Counted from the stretch's first letter, positions 34,301 through 45,836 are shown. The stretch is DNA of 64,000 nt from Patiria pectinifera (GCA_029964075.1 CM057150.1:6109126-6173125), one strand, 5' to 3'. Notes: generated by a model not told the origin, from the sequence alone. Program-made: numbers and translations.

Positions 34301-37300
34301 ATCAGCGCAAGCTTGGCCACACTGCAATTAGGTTAGTGTATATTGCCATCTATAAATCAAAAAGTTGATATTATCTGTAACCAAATATATATTGAAGTTC
34401 TCAACAATCAAATTCACAATCTAATACCATTTTTTTTATTGCAGGCATTTTGCGCAGAAGGAACCACTGCAGAAGCTCGTCTTCAGCGTCACTCCGCAAA
34501 TTGCCAAAGTTCTGGATGACCTTGGGGACAAGCCGTTTGCACCAAAGTACACCATTGGCCTGATTGTATATAATATCCTAGCAACCTTGTGCTTCAGTAA
34601 ACAGTAAGTAGCATTGAAGTTATAGGTACAGATCGCCTCAGTGTTATGGGTTTATTTGTTTAGATCATTCACTTAAACCACTTCAAAAAGCTGTGGCAAA
34701 GGAAATATTATTTACATGTGACTCGGAATTGTTTATTGTTGCCTTTCCTAAACTTGTGGTTTTGGGGTTTTTTTTGCAGCGAATAGAGCCTTCAAATCAT
34801 AATTCGAGCCATTTGTAGGCAAAAGCTGCCATCATTTCAATAAACGTTGAGAGTTTTGAATGTAAAGACCTCACATTTATTCAGCAAAGACCTCAAAATA
34901 TTGATAGTGTAGGCTTTCTAAGTCTAGTGTCTAACTGGAAATCTAATCAGCCCCTCAGTGCTCAATTTTGAGAATCTCAATACAATGATAGCACCGAACT
35001 TCCTTGTCGCGTTGATTATAGCATTTTCAAATGTTCAAGTTGTTAGAACCATTTTTTTTTCAAGTCGCGTCTGCATTGGGGCAACACGCCTTAATTAATT
35101 TGGAAATTTCTGTTTGTATTGTGTTTGTAATTGGGCAAATCCGTGAATGGGTGCAAGAGTTGACACGGCGCTCACGCGCGGCTGCAAGCCAGCTACAATC
35201 GGCTGGATGAGAATCATCTCGCGGAATGCTGATTTCGGGATTATGTCATGCGAGGGCGCAATTCAAACTATGACATGGCGATATTTTGTATTCTCGAAAT
35301 GTACAACATTCACAGAACTAAAACTTCATCGAGTTAGTTGGTAAGCATCCATCTTTACATTTTGAGCACTTTTCTTGCAAAAAAAATTGCGCAAATGACA
35401 AATGATGCAAATAGGGCCTACTAAAGATTGAGGGTGTTGAAACGCCACCTGAAAAGCAAACAAGAGTTCGAAGGTACGTGTGACTCTGTGTACGTTGTTC
35501 TTGTTTCAGATACGAGTTCAACCAGCCGGAACTATTGAAGTGGGTTGCATTGAATGTCGATGTACAGAAAGCCTTCGGTAATGGTCTGATTGCTGACTAC
35601 TTCCCTGCCTTGAGTTTCATTCCAACACCAAGCGAAAAGAAGATTCGGAAACTCCTTGCAGAGATGCTTGGGATCTTCCACACGGAGTTGAAGATACACA
35701 AGGAGAATTTCGATCCAGGTGAGTCAAAACCAAATTTTTCATTATCATCTCCCCGATGAAGATTCCATCCTGCTTAATAGATGAGGTGCAGTACTCGCTG
35801 CTATATCAGACTCAATTCAGCCAGCCATCCCTGGCAATCTCCGGTGGTCAAGTGGTAAGATGTCTGCACCCGGAAGTAGGAGAATGGGAGTTCGAGCCCC
35901 AATCCCACCGGATTAAAGACCAGTTCCTACTTGGCGCAAATGCTAATGTAATGCAAATTTGACGTCAGGAGATATGATTGCATACAAAACTCACCAGAGA
36001 TAAAATGTCTTCAACTTTTTGAAATTCGCAAAAGCGAAAGCTTGCCTTGACGTCTCAAATTTGTGTTAGCGTGCATTTTCGTGCCAAGTATAAACTGGCC
36101 TTAAGGCCAAAAAAAAAAAAGTCTCCGGTTTCTGGTATGCGCGCGCGTCGCCGTAGCCATGCGCGTCGGCAAAATGAAAAAGTTTTTTTTTCAATACAAG
36201 ATGATGTTTCAAAACCGCCAAACTCACTGGTTTGACTGGAATTCTGCTGCTGCACAATTTTAACGTGTTTTTAGAAGGGGTTATGATCGAGAATAAGATT
36301 TATGTGGCCTCTCTGGACTCCCATATATTTGCACTAAGTTTAGTCGGGCACCATTTGCAGTCATCAGCCGACATTTGAAGCCCCAAAAAAAAAAAAAAAC
36401 AGGTAAAAAAAAAAAAAAAAGCCGCGTCGCCGCACCACTTTTGGGGCAAGCTCCATACCAGAAACCGGAGACTTTTTTTTTGGCCTAAGCTTGTTTATTT
36501 TTCTCTGATAACTAATGTACCACAGTTATAAGGTAGCGATACAAATAGGTGACCGCCGACATAGGACTGAATATCTCAGTTGGTGGAACAGTGAAATGGC
36601 AAACTGGAGATCGAAGGCTCAAACCCCGCTCCAGTCAATTTCTTTGTTCAACTTTAAAATTACTTCTCTTTTTCAACAGAAAATGTGCGTGACTTCTTTG
36701 ATTCGTTGCTGTTGGCCCAGAAGGAGGCAATAGAAGCTGGGGAGGAGGGAGCCGATCAACTCACCGATACTCACATTTGTCAGACAGTCCTTGACATTTT
36801 TGGAGGTAACACAAACTGATGTTTGATGCCAGATCTGCTCAACGTCTGTTGTTCGGGGGAGACAAAGGAAATTGTGTTATCCCGTCCAAGCAAGCGCGTG
36901 GGCTTCACAATTGGATTTAGCGTTTTATAACAGTATTTATAAATGAAAACAAGTAAGACTGCTGCAAACTGCTTACTGACTGGATGGACCTGAACTATAT
37001 AAATCTAAAAATTAATGTGGCCTGACGTTGCGAACTTAGCAAGTTCTTGTTCAGAGGCTAAAACAGAAATGACAGAGGTACATACATTAACATGGGGGTG
37101 CACACAAACATGCAGGGCTAAAAGAAGAAACACAAAAGGAGGATTAGGTGGGAAAGGTGTGAAAAGATGCAGGGAGGGTGGATGAGAGAACAAAGAAACA
37201 AAGGGAGATGGCAAACCACAAGGGGTCTGGTATAAACTGGGGAGGGACCAGAAAGGGGAAGGATCAAAGGTCACAGGGAGTGGGAGCGACGATGCGGGGG

Positions 37301-40300
37301 GGGGGGGAACAGTATGGAGGTGGAAAGGGATGAAAGATGGGGGAAGATGGGTAAACACAAACAAGGAAGACCAGGTGGATTATCTGTAACAGAAGACAAT
37401 GGAGGAAGAAAAAGATTAATCATTTCCAAGTTGGATGTTGAGACCATGTGGTTGAATAGTTCGAAGACGATTCATCCACACTTTCTCTCTGCTGAGGCGA
37501 ACTGAGTCCTTGCGATGGCCAAGAGATTCAATGCCCTGCAAGATCATATCAGAAATGGAGTGGTTAGGCAGGTTGAAGTGATGACCAACAGGGGTGTCTA
37601 GTTTCTTGGTGTTGACCGTTGACCGGTGGGCATAGAAACGCTTCTTGAGCGTATTCTTAGTCTCACCTACATACTGCACTCCACAGACCCTGTAAGAAAT
37701 GAGATATATGACATTAGAGGTGTTACTAGTGATGTTACCAATGCATGATTGTATAAGGTTTTACTGTTTCAACACAGCTGGAACTGAGACTACCATTCTC
37801 ACGCTCCACTGGGCAGTCGGTCTCATGGCCGAGAATCCACACGTGCAGGAGAAGGTTGCCAAGGAGATCGATGACGTCCTGGGTCACGATACGCTCCCCT
37901 CGTTGGACGACCGTGGCTCGTTGCCGTACACCGAGGCCGCCGTCCTGGAGGTTTTCCGCTACGGATCAGTTGCGCCTATGGGCGTTCCCCATGAGGTCAT
38001 GACCGACACCACACTTGGTGAGTGTTCGGTCCAGTTGTCTTAGTCCCATCACAATTCCATCACAGTTTCGTTAAAGAGCAAGTCACAAGTCTTTAAGAGT
38101 AGGTCACAAGTCATAATAACTTGAGACAAGCATACTTCGCGCCATATGCACATGAACCAGTAGTCACAAACACTGCCAGCACACAAATCTAGGAGGCGCT
38201 ATAGTTTTTGTAGACACATAACATGAACCACCCTCTTGTGACCACCTTATCTCAAAAAAGCTAATAATTTCTTTTAGCCAGTTATAGCCGGGATTATTTT
38301 TGGCCAAAAAAAAACACACGATCTTTGAAAAAAAAATATATCGGCCAAATTTTAAAATTAAGTCAAACACCAAAAATACTGGCCCTTGAGAGTCATTGTA
38401 CAATATTTTGTTGGATACTTTTCACTGTGACTTCATATTTTGCAACACCCCGAGACACCACCATGACCGATATTTCTGTGTCAGTTGAGTTATCCTTTTT
38501 AAATGTATTTCTACAGCTGGGTATGATATCCCCAAAGACACCACGGTGATGATTAACCATTTGGCTCTACACAACGACCCCAAAGAGTGGTCCGAACCGG
38601 AGACTTTTAAGCCGGGTATGTTTGCAGAAAACAGTGCTTGGCTATACTGGACACAGGGAACATGACCGAAATGGTGGCAGAATGATAAAGGCTATGACGT
38701 CATGCTTTGTTTACTTGTGCGTTTTCATATGAGAGCGCGTCCCACCTAGGTGGAACACGCTCTCATAGGAAAGCGCACATGTTAACAAAACGTGACGTCA
38801 TAGACCTCTATCATGATGCCACCATTTCAGTCATGTTCCCTGTATCCAATAACAGAACTGAATGATAATGTTTGTTTGTTTTTTTCCAAAAGGGAACCAG
38901 ACTATTTTGCCTTCCAACCTCGCTTTGGTTACGTTGATTTGAATAGAAAAAATCCAAATGGCCGCAACATGATAATGGTCTGTTAGGTCTTAGGACTTTT
39001 AGAAGCCGTAATCCGGTTCATTAAGGTGACGTCATCTCATTTCAACCATGCGTACTTCACACGGTGTAGCATAACGCGAATGGAACTGGAAGTTAACGCA
39101 ACTCGAGCGTTTATCCAATGGGCGCTAGTTATCAGTGGTGCGCATGCTGCACTCGTTCTTAAATACAAGGCGCGCACGCAGCTTGGCTACTTTATTGGTG
39201 TAAGGAGCCCGACATACGCGAACCTGCTGCAATGGGCTAAAAACCATTTAATTATAAGAGGAGGACACATTGATCTCAATGTATATGGAGATCGATGGGT
39301 GGAACCGCTTACGATCTTGTCCTGTTTAATTGGGGCAGAGCTTGATTTCAAAATAAAAGGGGAGCACAAAATAAATACTGACAACAACTTATTTTACTTT
39401 CATTTTGGCATAAGATACTTTCATTTTCACTGAGGCATAAGATAAAACATGCAAGCGTTCTAACACTTGCCCAGGTTTGACTCCGTTGTGAACACGCAAC
39501 GGAGTCCAGGGTATGAATCTCTCCTGACATAGCGAAAACAATTATAACACATTTTTTGGCATATTTTTACCTGATGGAAGAAGCTGAAATTTCGCTCACA
39601 TATTCCTTGCGTCCAGAATTGTGCCTGCAATCGGCACGCGCGTGTACGTCTTCACGCGGGGAGTTCGTACTGAAAATGTTTTCAACGAACGCGTAGAACT
39701 TGCGGTTTATTTTCGGTAAGCACGCCGCCAGCAGGCATATTTGCCTTTTCTAAACCCAGCACAGGCACAGTTCTGGACACAAGGAATATGTAAGCGAAAT
39801 GTCAGCTTCCTCCGTCAGGTAAAAATATGAAAAAAATGTGGGGTTTTTTTCGCTATGGTGGTAAAATTTATACCCTGGACGTCAGTGCAGTCGTGATGCA
39901 ATGAAGAAGTCGTCCAACCTGGGCTACTGAGGCATAAGATAAAACATGCAAGCGTTCTAACACTTGTTATTTTCCACACAACTTGTGGGCGTGGCCGAAA
40001 TGTGTGAAAGAGGTGGTATATATGAGAATTCGATTAAATTGCGGCAACAAAATCGTGCATTTTGTTGGTAAAAGCATATAACTTGGCATGCAGGGGAAAT
40101 CATATTAAGAGGTGAACCCTGCCCGTTTTGGGGAGGAGCTTGATTTTTAAAAAGGGGTACACTATTTTTCGCTTAGCAGCGCCACTGTATTTGATTCAAA
40201 ACTGGTGACATGTCTGCAGATGTATTTACAACTGTCTGATATTTCGACAGTTAGTAACAATTTCGCTTTCTCAGAACTTTTTCAAATATTACTCGCACAA

Positions 40301-40600
40301 AAAGTAACTGAACATTTCTGACCACTTTCTTCAACAGAGCGTTTCTTGGACGACAACGGTCAACTGCTCAAAAAGCTCCCAGAGAGCTTTCTTCCCTTCA
40401 GCGCCGGACGTCGCGTCTGCCTCGGCGAAGACTTCGCCAAGAAGGAAATCTTCCTACTCTTCACTTGGCTGTTTGGCAGGTACACCTTCTACAAGGTACC
40501 AGGGAAAGAATCCGAGTCTCTCTTGATTCTCAACAAGGTGGTGTCCTTGTCTCATCAGCCTATCGATGAAATGGAGGTATGCGTCAAGAAGCGTTATTAG
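31195..40600 (+). CDS. Cytochrome P450, clan 2 (CYP1/CYP2/CYP17-like), nine exons, complete
   Basis: Join of 31195-31348, 33497-33673, 34238-34331, 34445-34603, 35510-35718, 36680-36805, 37778-38017, 38517-38615 and 40338-40600. All introns are GT-AG and the frame is unbroken: 1521 bases, 506 residues. The protein has an N-terminal membrane anchor (about 13-28), a proline hinge PPNFPPGP (34-41), helix-C W130-R134, helix-I AGTETT (307-312), ExxR at E364-R367, PERF after exon 8, and the haem loop FSAGRRVCLGE with ligand C447. Such enzymes are ER-anchored monooxygenases fed by P450 reductase. The LPYTEA...APMGVPHE region resembles the CYP1/CYP17 group, so steroid or xenobiotic oxidation is possible but not shown. 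Several introns carry MITEs and SINE-like copies and one a Penelope-like fragment. It is the only gene here with every part intact. Confidence 0.95.
31661..31805. mobile_element. CRE-bearing MITE, copy in P450 intron 1
   Basis: The ends AATAAGCCTCTGTACTAACG and complement (AGTAGAGGCTTATT side) share CGTCACACTTTGTTTAC with the elements at 10547 and 59381. The right end has an intact TGACGTCA; the left reads CGACGTCA. Confidence 0.75.
33103..33290. mobile_element. Pogo/Tc1-like MITE in P450 intron 1
   Basis: The ends CAGTTGACTCTCGTTAGTAC and an approximate complement ending GAGACTCGACTG are flanked by TA at 33101-33102 and 33291-33292. CAGT-starting ends with a TA duplication fit the Tc1/mariner-pogo group. 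No open frame. Confidence 0.7.
33497..33673 (+). CDS. P450 exon 2
   Basis: 177 bases after a TTTCGGACCAG acceptor, beginning AFMSKTAMEVMGDLHKKYGD and covering helix A and the first beta strands; phase 1 at both ends. Confidence 0.9.
34238..34331 (+). CDS. P450 exon 3
   Basis: 94 bases encoding VEIFSEGYKDIIFSNYGPQW and then RYQRK, with the helix-C WxxxR that contacts haem propionate. Ends in phase 2. Confidence 0.9.
34445..34603 (+). CDS. P450 exon 4
   Basis: 159 bases after a TTTTTTATTGCAG acceptor, encoding RHFAQKEPLQKLVFSVTP and on to LCFSK; the donor is GTAAGT. Confidence 0.9.
35510..35718 (+). CDS. P450 exon 5
   Basis: 209 bases after a TTGTTTCAG acceptor, encoding QYEFNQPELLKWVALN through the helix F-G region to KENFDP; donor GTGAGT. 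Confidence 0.9.
35835..35930 (+). repeat. tRNA-derived SINE-like sequence in P450 intron 5
   Basis: GGTGGTCAAGTGGTAAGATG fits an A box and GGGAGTTCGAGCCCC fits a B box. The outer TCCGGTG and CACCGGA could pair as an acceptor stem, but the D arm and T-arm spacing are wrong for a working tRNA. Confidence 0.6.
36105..36485. mobile_element. Harbinger-like MITE in P450 intron 5
   Basis: GGCC-A(n)-GTCTCCGGTTTCTGGTATG at the left and its complement at the right are flanked by TAA at 36102-36104 and 36486-36488. The GGCC ends and TAA duplication are shared with the 1.77-kb element at 16026. The interior has GCG-rich patches and poly-A but no open frame. Confidence 0.75.
36560..36660 (+). repeat. tRNA-derived SINE-like sequence in P450 intron 5
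   Basis: TATCTCAGTTGGTGGAACAG (A-box-like) and AAGGCTCAAACCCCG (B-box-like) are followed by CTCCAGTCAATTTCTTTG. It stops about 20 bases before exon 6, so its tail contributes the pyrimidine-rich tract of the acceptor. Confidence 0.55.
36680..36805 (+). CDS. P450 exon 6
   Basis: 126 bases encoding ENVRDFFDSLLLAQKEA and on to HICQTVLDIFG, the start of helix I. Phase 1 at both ends. Confidence 0.9.
37005..37412. repeat. Purine-rich low-complexity stretch
   Basis: Mostly G and A on the plus strand, with a G12-13 tract near 37296. It lies directly 3' (minus strand) of the Penelope-like coding fragment and may be its untranslated tail. Confidence 0.4.
37413..37760 (-). mobile_element. Penelope-like retroelement fragment (GIY-YIG endonuclease end)
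   Basis: The minus strand reads NVIYLISYRVCGVQYVGETK, then a TLKKRFYAHRS block, LDTPVGHHFNLPNHS, and ends RLRTIQPHGLN plus a short tail. This order (IYLI...QYVGET...PV..HF...H...PHGLN) is the C-terminal endonuclease of Penelope-like elements. The reverse transcriptase part is absent, so it is a short 3' fragment in P450 intron 6. Confidence 0.8.
37778..38017 (+). CDS. P450 exon 7
   Basis: 240 bases from AGTETTILTLHW (helix I, oxygen activation) through EKVAKEIDDVLG to the K-helix E364-VF-R367 and VAPMGVPHEVMTDTTL; donor GTGAGT. Confidence 0.95.
38517..38615 (+). CDS. P450 exon 8
   Basis: 99 bases encoding AGYDIPKDTTVMINHLALHN and then DPKEWSEPETFKP; the split codon completes the PERF motif in exon 9. 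Confidence 0.9.
38649..38847. mobile_element. CRE-bearing foldback in P450 intron 8
   Basis: Long inverted ends (ACACAGGGAACATGACCGAA and complement) lead inward to TATGACGTCATG and GTGACGTCATAG. The central GAGAGCGCGTCCCACCTAGG also folds back. Each arm has a TGACGTCA palindrome. Confidence 0.7.
39026..39433 (+). other. Open frame of 135 codons in P450 intron 8, probably not a gene
   Basis: The translation matches no family I recognise and contains no motif. It lies wholly in an intron beside foldbacks. Recorded for completeness. Confidence 0.2.
39508..39890. mobile_element. 380-bp foldback in P450 intron 8
   Basis: The arms CAGGGTATGAATCTCTCC... and ...GGTAAAATTTATACCCTG pair at the ends. 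Inner segments (CACATATTCCTTGCGTCCAG and complement) pair closely around about 39600 and 39785. Non-autonomous element; target duplication not resolved. Confidence 0.6.
40338..40600 (+). CDS. P450 exon 9 (last)
   Basis: 263 bases encoding ERFLDDNGQLLKKLPE, the haem-binding FSAGRRVCLGE and the tail, ending MEVCVKKRY and TAG 40598-40600. Confidence 0.95.
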
Positions 40601-41905
40601 GCTCATCAAAGGCACTGACGTACACAGAGGCATGAGAAGTTTTAGCAAAGATTGCACCCTCAACTGCCAGAGCTAGTTCCTGTATTTCGCATACAAGATC
40701 ACAGTTGTAAGCTTTAGTTACTTAGCGCCAGAGCTCAAAACAAGAGCGTATGCATGAAGTCTTTTAATTTGCTTACGCTTACGAATGCGATTTTTAGTGA
40801 TGTCAAATCACAAGTCAATTACAAGTTTAAATCATGGTTCAATAATTACTAAGATCACAAGTCAATCACAAATCAGTAGTAAGCCAGTCACAAGTCAAAG
40901 TATAAGTAAATAGTAAGTCTATTTTCCCCCAGAAAGTCATCATACGCCACATTAAATTTATTTGGAAGTCAGCATCTCAACATTGAAAACAACCAAAATT
41001 CTTAGGTACTTCAGTGCTCTTGGTTTTGAAGTTTACTAGCATAAAAAATGGACTTGGATTTTTGTAGATATCCTCAAATTTATGATATGCATATACATTA
41101 GCATTTCAATCGCAGCTTGTAGGGCGTACACAAGAGCATAAACAATAGGTGTTGCTTATTAATAAAATATTTCTTGAATTGGATTTGTTGTTAAAATATT
41201 TTCATCAGATTGATTTGGTGAGGGTAACGAATGATGTTCCTATTTTAGATATTGATCTTATGGTTGTTGCTTTTGTTTTTGTTTCATGGTTTTATTTAAA
41301 AGATTTTGTGATTTTATTGATAATTATACATGTATGTTTGTATTAATCATTAGGGCTGTCCCAAATATATAGCAACTGAAAATTCAGTTTCGTAAAATCG
41401 AAAGCTAATTAATTCGTGAATGGACTCTCCTAATAATTGTAATTAAATACGAGAAATGTATGCAAATGTTTCTTACGACCGCATTCAAGATGTACTCAAA
41501 TTGTAATAAGAGTAAGTTATTATATTCAGTTCTTGCCATGCAATTTAGGAAATGTAAACCACTGCATAAGTTGCTACTTTAGAAAATAATTCATGAAAAG
41601 ATAGTAGTCATGCTAATTAAAACGAAGGAGGCAATTGTTTTAGAAAGTGACCAACAGGGCCTATATACAATTTCTACGAGTTATGGGCAAATAATGACTT
41701 CGATATCCCTGATGTACAATATTTACTTTTTTACATTTGATTTCTGAACATGAATAATGAATGTTTATCTTTGTCGTACGCAGGGTGTATAGTGAGAACA
41801 AGTAAAAAAAAAAACGACCGCAAAACAAAGACATATATTTCACATAAAATAAAACTATGCAGCATCAAAATTAATTATGACGTGGAAGCCCAGTTATTTT
41901 ACTAT
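40601..41905 (+). other. P450 3' flank with candidate poly(A) signal
   Basis: An AATAAA at 41161-41166 would give a 3' UTR of about 560 bases. The rest is AT-rich without a recognised gene. Confidence 0.3.
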
Positions 41906-42316
41906 AGGTTTTCCCGGCTATTTTAAAACGTTTATCATTCGAATTCACCGTTTCTAACATTCAAATACGTCGGTCAACATCGATTTAGTGCACTTCCAAT
42001 GTTTAATTTCGTCTTTTGTCAGGCAATTTCAAATTCAGTTCAAGCAACTTCAAACAATGAGCACATGTTTTATTGATTTATGTAAAACGAATTCGATCTC
42101 TGAACGCTGCCATTCGGCAACAGCTTAGACGAATTTGGTCTGCAATGACGAATATTCTCGACTCAGTGACTAAAAGAGGGTGACCATACTTTGAAATTGA
42201 ATGGTAAATGACAAAATTGATTTTGTTAAAAACATGTGAAGTGTTTCTCGGACGAACTTGAATGTTAGAGTTAGTGAATTTGAATGAAAAATGTTTTAAA
42301 ATAGCCGGGAAAACCT
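41906..42316. mobile_element. 410-bp foldback MITE
   Basis: The ends AGGTTTTCCCGGCTATTTTA and complement, continuing through AAACG/CATTC, are matched over about 35 bases. No open frame; target duplication unclear. Confidence 0.65.
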
Positions 42317-42612
42317 TTACTTATTAGTGAGAAAATTATTTCAATTGCTCTTCCCGCTAAAATGCTATCACTATTTAAACGAAGTAACCCTAAAATCAGT
42401 TTCTTCAAAAAAATGTATATGTTGTGTTCTGACTGCTTAGAACAACACATAAAATGACGCCGAATACCTGTTTCAACAGCTGTGGTACACAATATCTTTA
42501 TTCACAACCCTGCTTTGGCTAACAATAGGAATTATAGAATCCACTTTTATTAAGACAGACCTTCAAAAAGATTTCTTTGAATATTTTTTAATTTTTAAAC
42601 TGAGGGTTTTTT

Positions 42613-42628
42613 TTGGGGGGGGGGGGGG
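42613..42628 (+). repeat. Poly-G tract
   Basis: A run of T followed by about 14 G; simple sequence prone to length error. Confidence 0.8.
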
Positions 42629-42869
42629 TTGGTGATGTATGAAGACAATGTTAACGACGATTCTTAAAATCGCACTTCTGGACATAACACATGTTAGGTC
42701 CCATGTCGTTTAAATGGTGACAAAATTTGAACGGATTGAGCAATTGTTTGCCACAAAATGACGAGGAAAGGGACCACTGGATGACTTTTGACCTAAACAT
42801 GCAATATTTGACTCTCAACAGGATTGCAATTGACCATGTTTTCACGAAAAAGACCACTGCTGCCCAAGA

Positions 42870-43310
42870 GTGAGCAAAGGTGGCCTCAAAATTGGTTTCA
42901 GTGGGCATACCTTTTGGTTTTACATGAGAGCGCTCTATTTTGCAATGGAGTGTAGGCATCGTTTTTCAAAATGGCGATGGTCTTCAGGACTATTTTCAGG
43001 GGTGATCATCTTTGGATGGAAATTTCTCCTAAAGTCATTAGTTGACCCCCAAAAAATTGAAAAGAAAATGGAAGATGATGAAATAAGCTTTAATTTGATG
43101 TGTGTCTCGAACACCTTGGAGAGTTGTGAGTATTTTTCTCGAATATCTGAAGTGCTAGTGGGAGCATTTACCATTTGGGTCTATGGAAGTTTATTTACTG
43201 GTCTGCAACCCTGTGCAATTCAGAAGATTCACAATGCTGTGCGCCACCAAGAGTTTGCAATGGAGAGTCAATTTTTCAAGTTTATGGTCTACAAACCATG
43301 GCCCATTTGA
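42870..43310 (+). other. Open frame of 146 codons, unrecognised
   Basis: The longest frame in the 3' flank of the P450. Composition is mixed, with no motif, signal or splice context that I can identify. A 102-codon frame overlaps it on the other strand. It could be noncoding repeat sequence or an unknown small gene; there is no initiation evidence. Confidence 0.2.
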
Positions 43311-44158
43311 ATGATTAATTTGATATAGATCGGGTTATGGGAATTGAACTACTGCCTGTATTCTGTTATGCCAACTCAAATGCGATAATGCGATCTCTGC
43401 ATTCTGTTCACCCATAGCGGCTATATCCCGAGTCGATATCGTGCCCTAGTTGGAAATGCAATTTTATGCACATATTCCGGCCTTGATAGAGCAATCTGGA
43501 GCCCATCGCAATGGCTATTTGGTTATTCAAGTTAAGCAGGGAAATGCATGTTGGCCTTAATTATTTGTATAAAACATTGCTAAATCGGCATTACGAATCA
43601 TGATGCATATTTATTGATGAGTAAGGAGGAACCATTTTCTAACGGGTTGTTTTAAAATCAACTTTAAAAACAAATCATTTAGAAGTTCCCCTCACACCAC
43701 CACTGAGTCTCACCGGTTTTGTAGTTCTGTCGTCCTATATCGAAAACACTAATTAATTAGTATAAGAGTCACCATACGGCTAATGTATGATCCCAACAAG
43801 GACGACCAACTCTCAAATTGAACCTTCTGTCGCTAGATGCAAGAAAGCTCCTCGTGTATTTTTGGATGTAAGTCAAAACAAACTGCAATTTACACCCAAC
43901 GAGAAAGGAAATTCCATTGTGTTTTTAAACCTGCACTTGTAAGTATGTACGTTTTGCATTCCTTGTTTGACTGATGCAACAGGATCCATTGCAACTGAGC
44001 GATATTTCATTAAAAAAAAAGGATTCTTTCAAACTCTAAAGAACTGACCACAGAACAACCGGTGCATCATGTAAATGCCTAAAAGACTAGGATTGATCTG
44101 TTATGCACCACAAAGCTATTCATTGGTAAATGTGTTGAATTGTTGTTTTCATATATAG

Positions 44159-44235
44159 GTCTACCACAAGACTGCAAGGGATCCGGAATTCGACCCACCA
44201 TACATCTCAATTCGACCCACCATACATCTCAATTG
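44159..44235 (+). other. Putative upstream exon of GPCR copy 2
   Basis: It is bounded by ATATATAG and GTAAGC and homologous to 25612-25665. It contains a 22-base tandem duplication (AATTCGACCCACCATACATC plus two bases, twice), which copy 1 lacks. Confidence 0.5.
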
Positions 44236-44954
44236 GTAAGCTGTAAAATCTAACTCGTGCACAGACATGTAAACAACCTCTGTACATGTACACCTAACGA
44301 AAATGTCAAAAGCAGTTTAAATAAACAAGCAAGTGACGGTTTTCTTTTGTTGCTTTGGTACACCTATCTTGCTTTATATTGTTAGCAGTGAGCGTAGCAA
44401 GGTCAGTGTTATCGGGAAAGGGTAATTATTTATTGAAAAGGGGACCTGCCCATCCGTGCTGAAATGTAGACTCGTTTTTTTCTCCGGGCCCTTGGTCTCC
44501 ATACAATCAAATAGTAGGGGGCTGGTACCATCTGCCATTGAGGGAGTTGTTCAAAACAGACGATATGCACACTAACGGACCATATATGGCGCTTTTCAGG
44601 GCAAAACATGCGCGAGATTAGCCAAAAAGCCACTCGTAATGGTCGCTGGTATATATACAATTAAAGGGCACGCCTTTTTTTCAAAAGGGCATTGATTTGA
44701 GAAAAGAGCACTTGTTAACAAAAGAAGGGCACTCTTTGCAAATGCTGGCGGTGGGGGATTATTGCGCTGGTGAAATAAGAATATCAAAGGGAAAAGGCAG
44801 TTTTTACAAAATCTCCCCTCACAGCCCCCTCCCCCGCCCCCGATGCTCTGCTACATCTATCATTAGACAACAAAAATATGTAATCAAAGTGACACCAAAC
44901 CTTATCTTCTTTCTGTTATCTTCCATTTTAGAGCGTATATAGTATCAGAGCGAA

Positions 44955-45836
44955 ATGGCTGTCAGTGTCGAAGATGCGGCATCTGTACCTTGGCTGTGAT
45001 CGAAAATCTCATTGCGATTGCAGTGTTTGCTGGGACCAAAAAGCTCCGCATCAAGTACTACACTTTTGTGGTCAACCTGGCTGACTTGATCTTCGCCCTT
45101 TTTACAATACCATATCCCTGGCGCCCAAAGCCAAAACAATTCTTCAAAGGTTTTTTCACCGGAGTGTACACCGTCTCCTTACTGACTTTTCCGGCCGTTG
45201 CTATCAATCGTTATCTGGCCCTGTCCCGTATGCCACCAGCTCGCTACGATTCACTGGTGACTGGGCGTCGTATGTAAGGTCGGAGTTTGTATCCTTTTTT
45301 GGTGTTTGAGTCTCGTGTATGGCTTTGTGATTTATAATGCTGTCCCAAAAGACGTTTATTACCTGGTCAATTTCCTTGGATACTCACTGGCAGGGTGTGT
45401 CGTGTTGGCTATCACCGCTCTTGTTTACTACTTGGTTTTCCGTAAGATCAAACAGTATACTCCACCCCTTGCATCCGCGGCGGGCATCAGTGCTAACGCG
45501 GAGCGAGATCAAACCCGAGTCAAGCAGACTCGTCGTTTACTGGTCATGTTGGTTCTCATTCTGGTGGTGGCATTCATTACTTGGTTTCTCTGTTTCGTGC
45601 TAAGGATGATTGCAACCTTAAATCCATCTCTTGGGCTTGATGAGATCTTCCAGATGTGGATTTGGGTGTCTTACTTGCTGTACACCCTTTCTCCAGTGAT
45701 CAATCCGTGGATATACTGGTGGCAACTGGATGGTTTCAGAGAGGGGTTTTATGCCATGTGCTGTCGTTGTGTCATTAAGGCTGAACCTAGCGAAATTGAA
45801 GCTGACCTGAAAACAGTTGCTGAGACTGGTTTGTAA
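44955..45836 (+). pseudogene. Class A GPCR, copy 2, frameshifted
   Basis: This is a paralogue of the receptor at 25895. After the shared start (MAVSVEDA) it lacks 28 bases relative to copy 1, which breaks the frame before helix 1. It also lacks two residues in the helix 2 LALAD (reading NLADL) and has a net 4-base gain near 45270 that breaks the frame before helix 4. The remainder keeps AINRYLALS, a basic third loop, and NPWIYWW for NPxxY. At copy 1's stop position it has TCA (serine). At least two disruptions make this a pseudogene unless unusual splicing repairs it. An AG acceptor precedes the start as in copy 1. Confidence 0.8.

Noticed and set aside
35835-35930. A functional tRNA gene
   Set aside because: An acceptor-like stem and both pol III boxes are present, but the D arm and T-arm spacing do not fold correctly; a SINE head is more likely.
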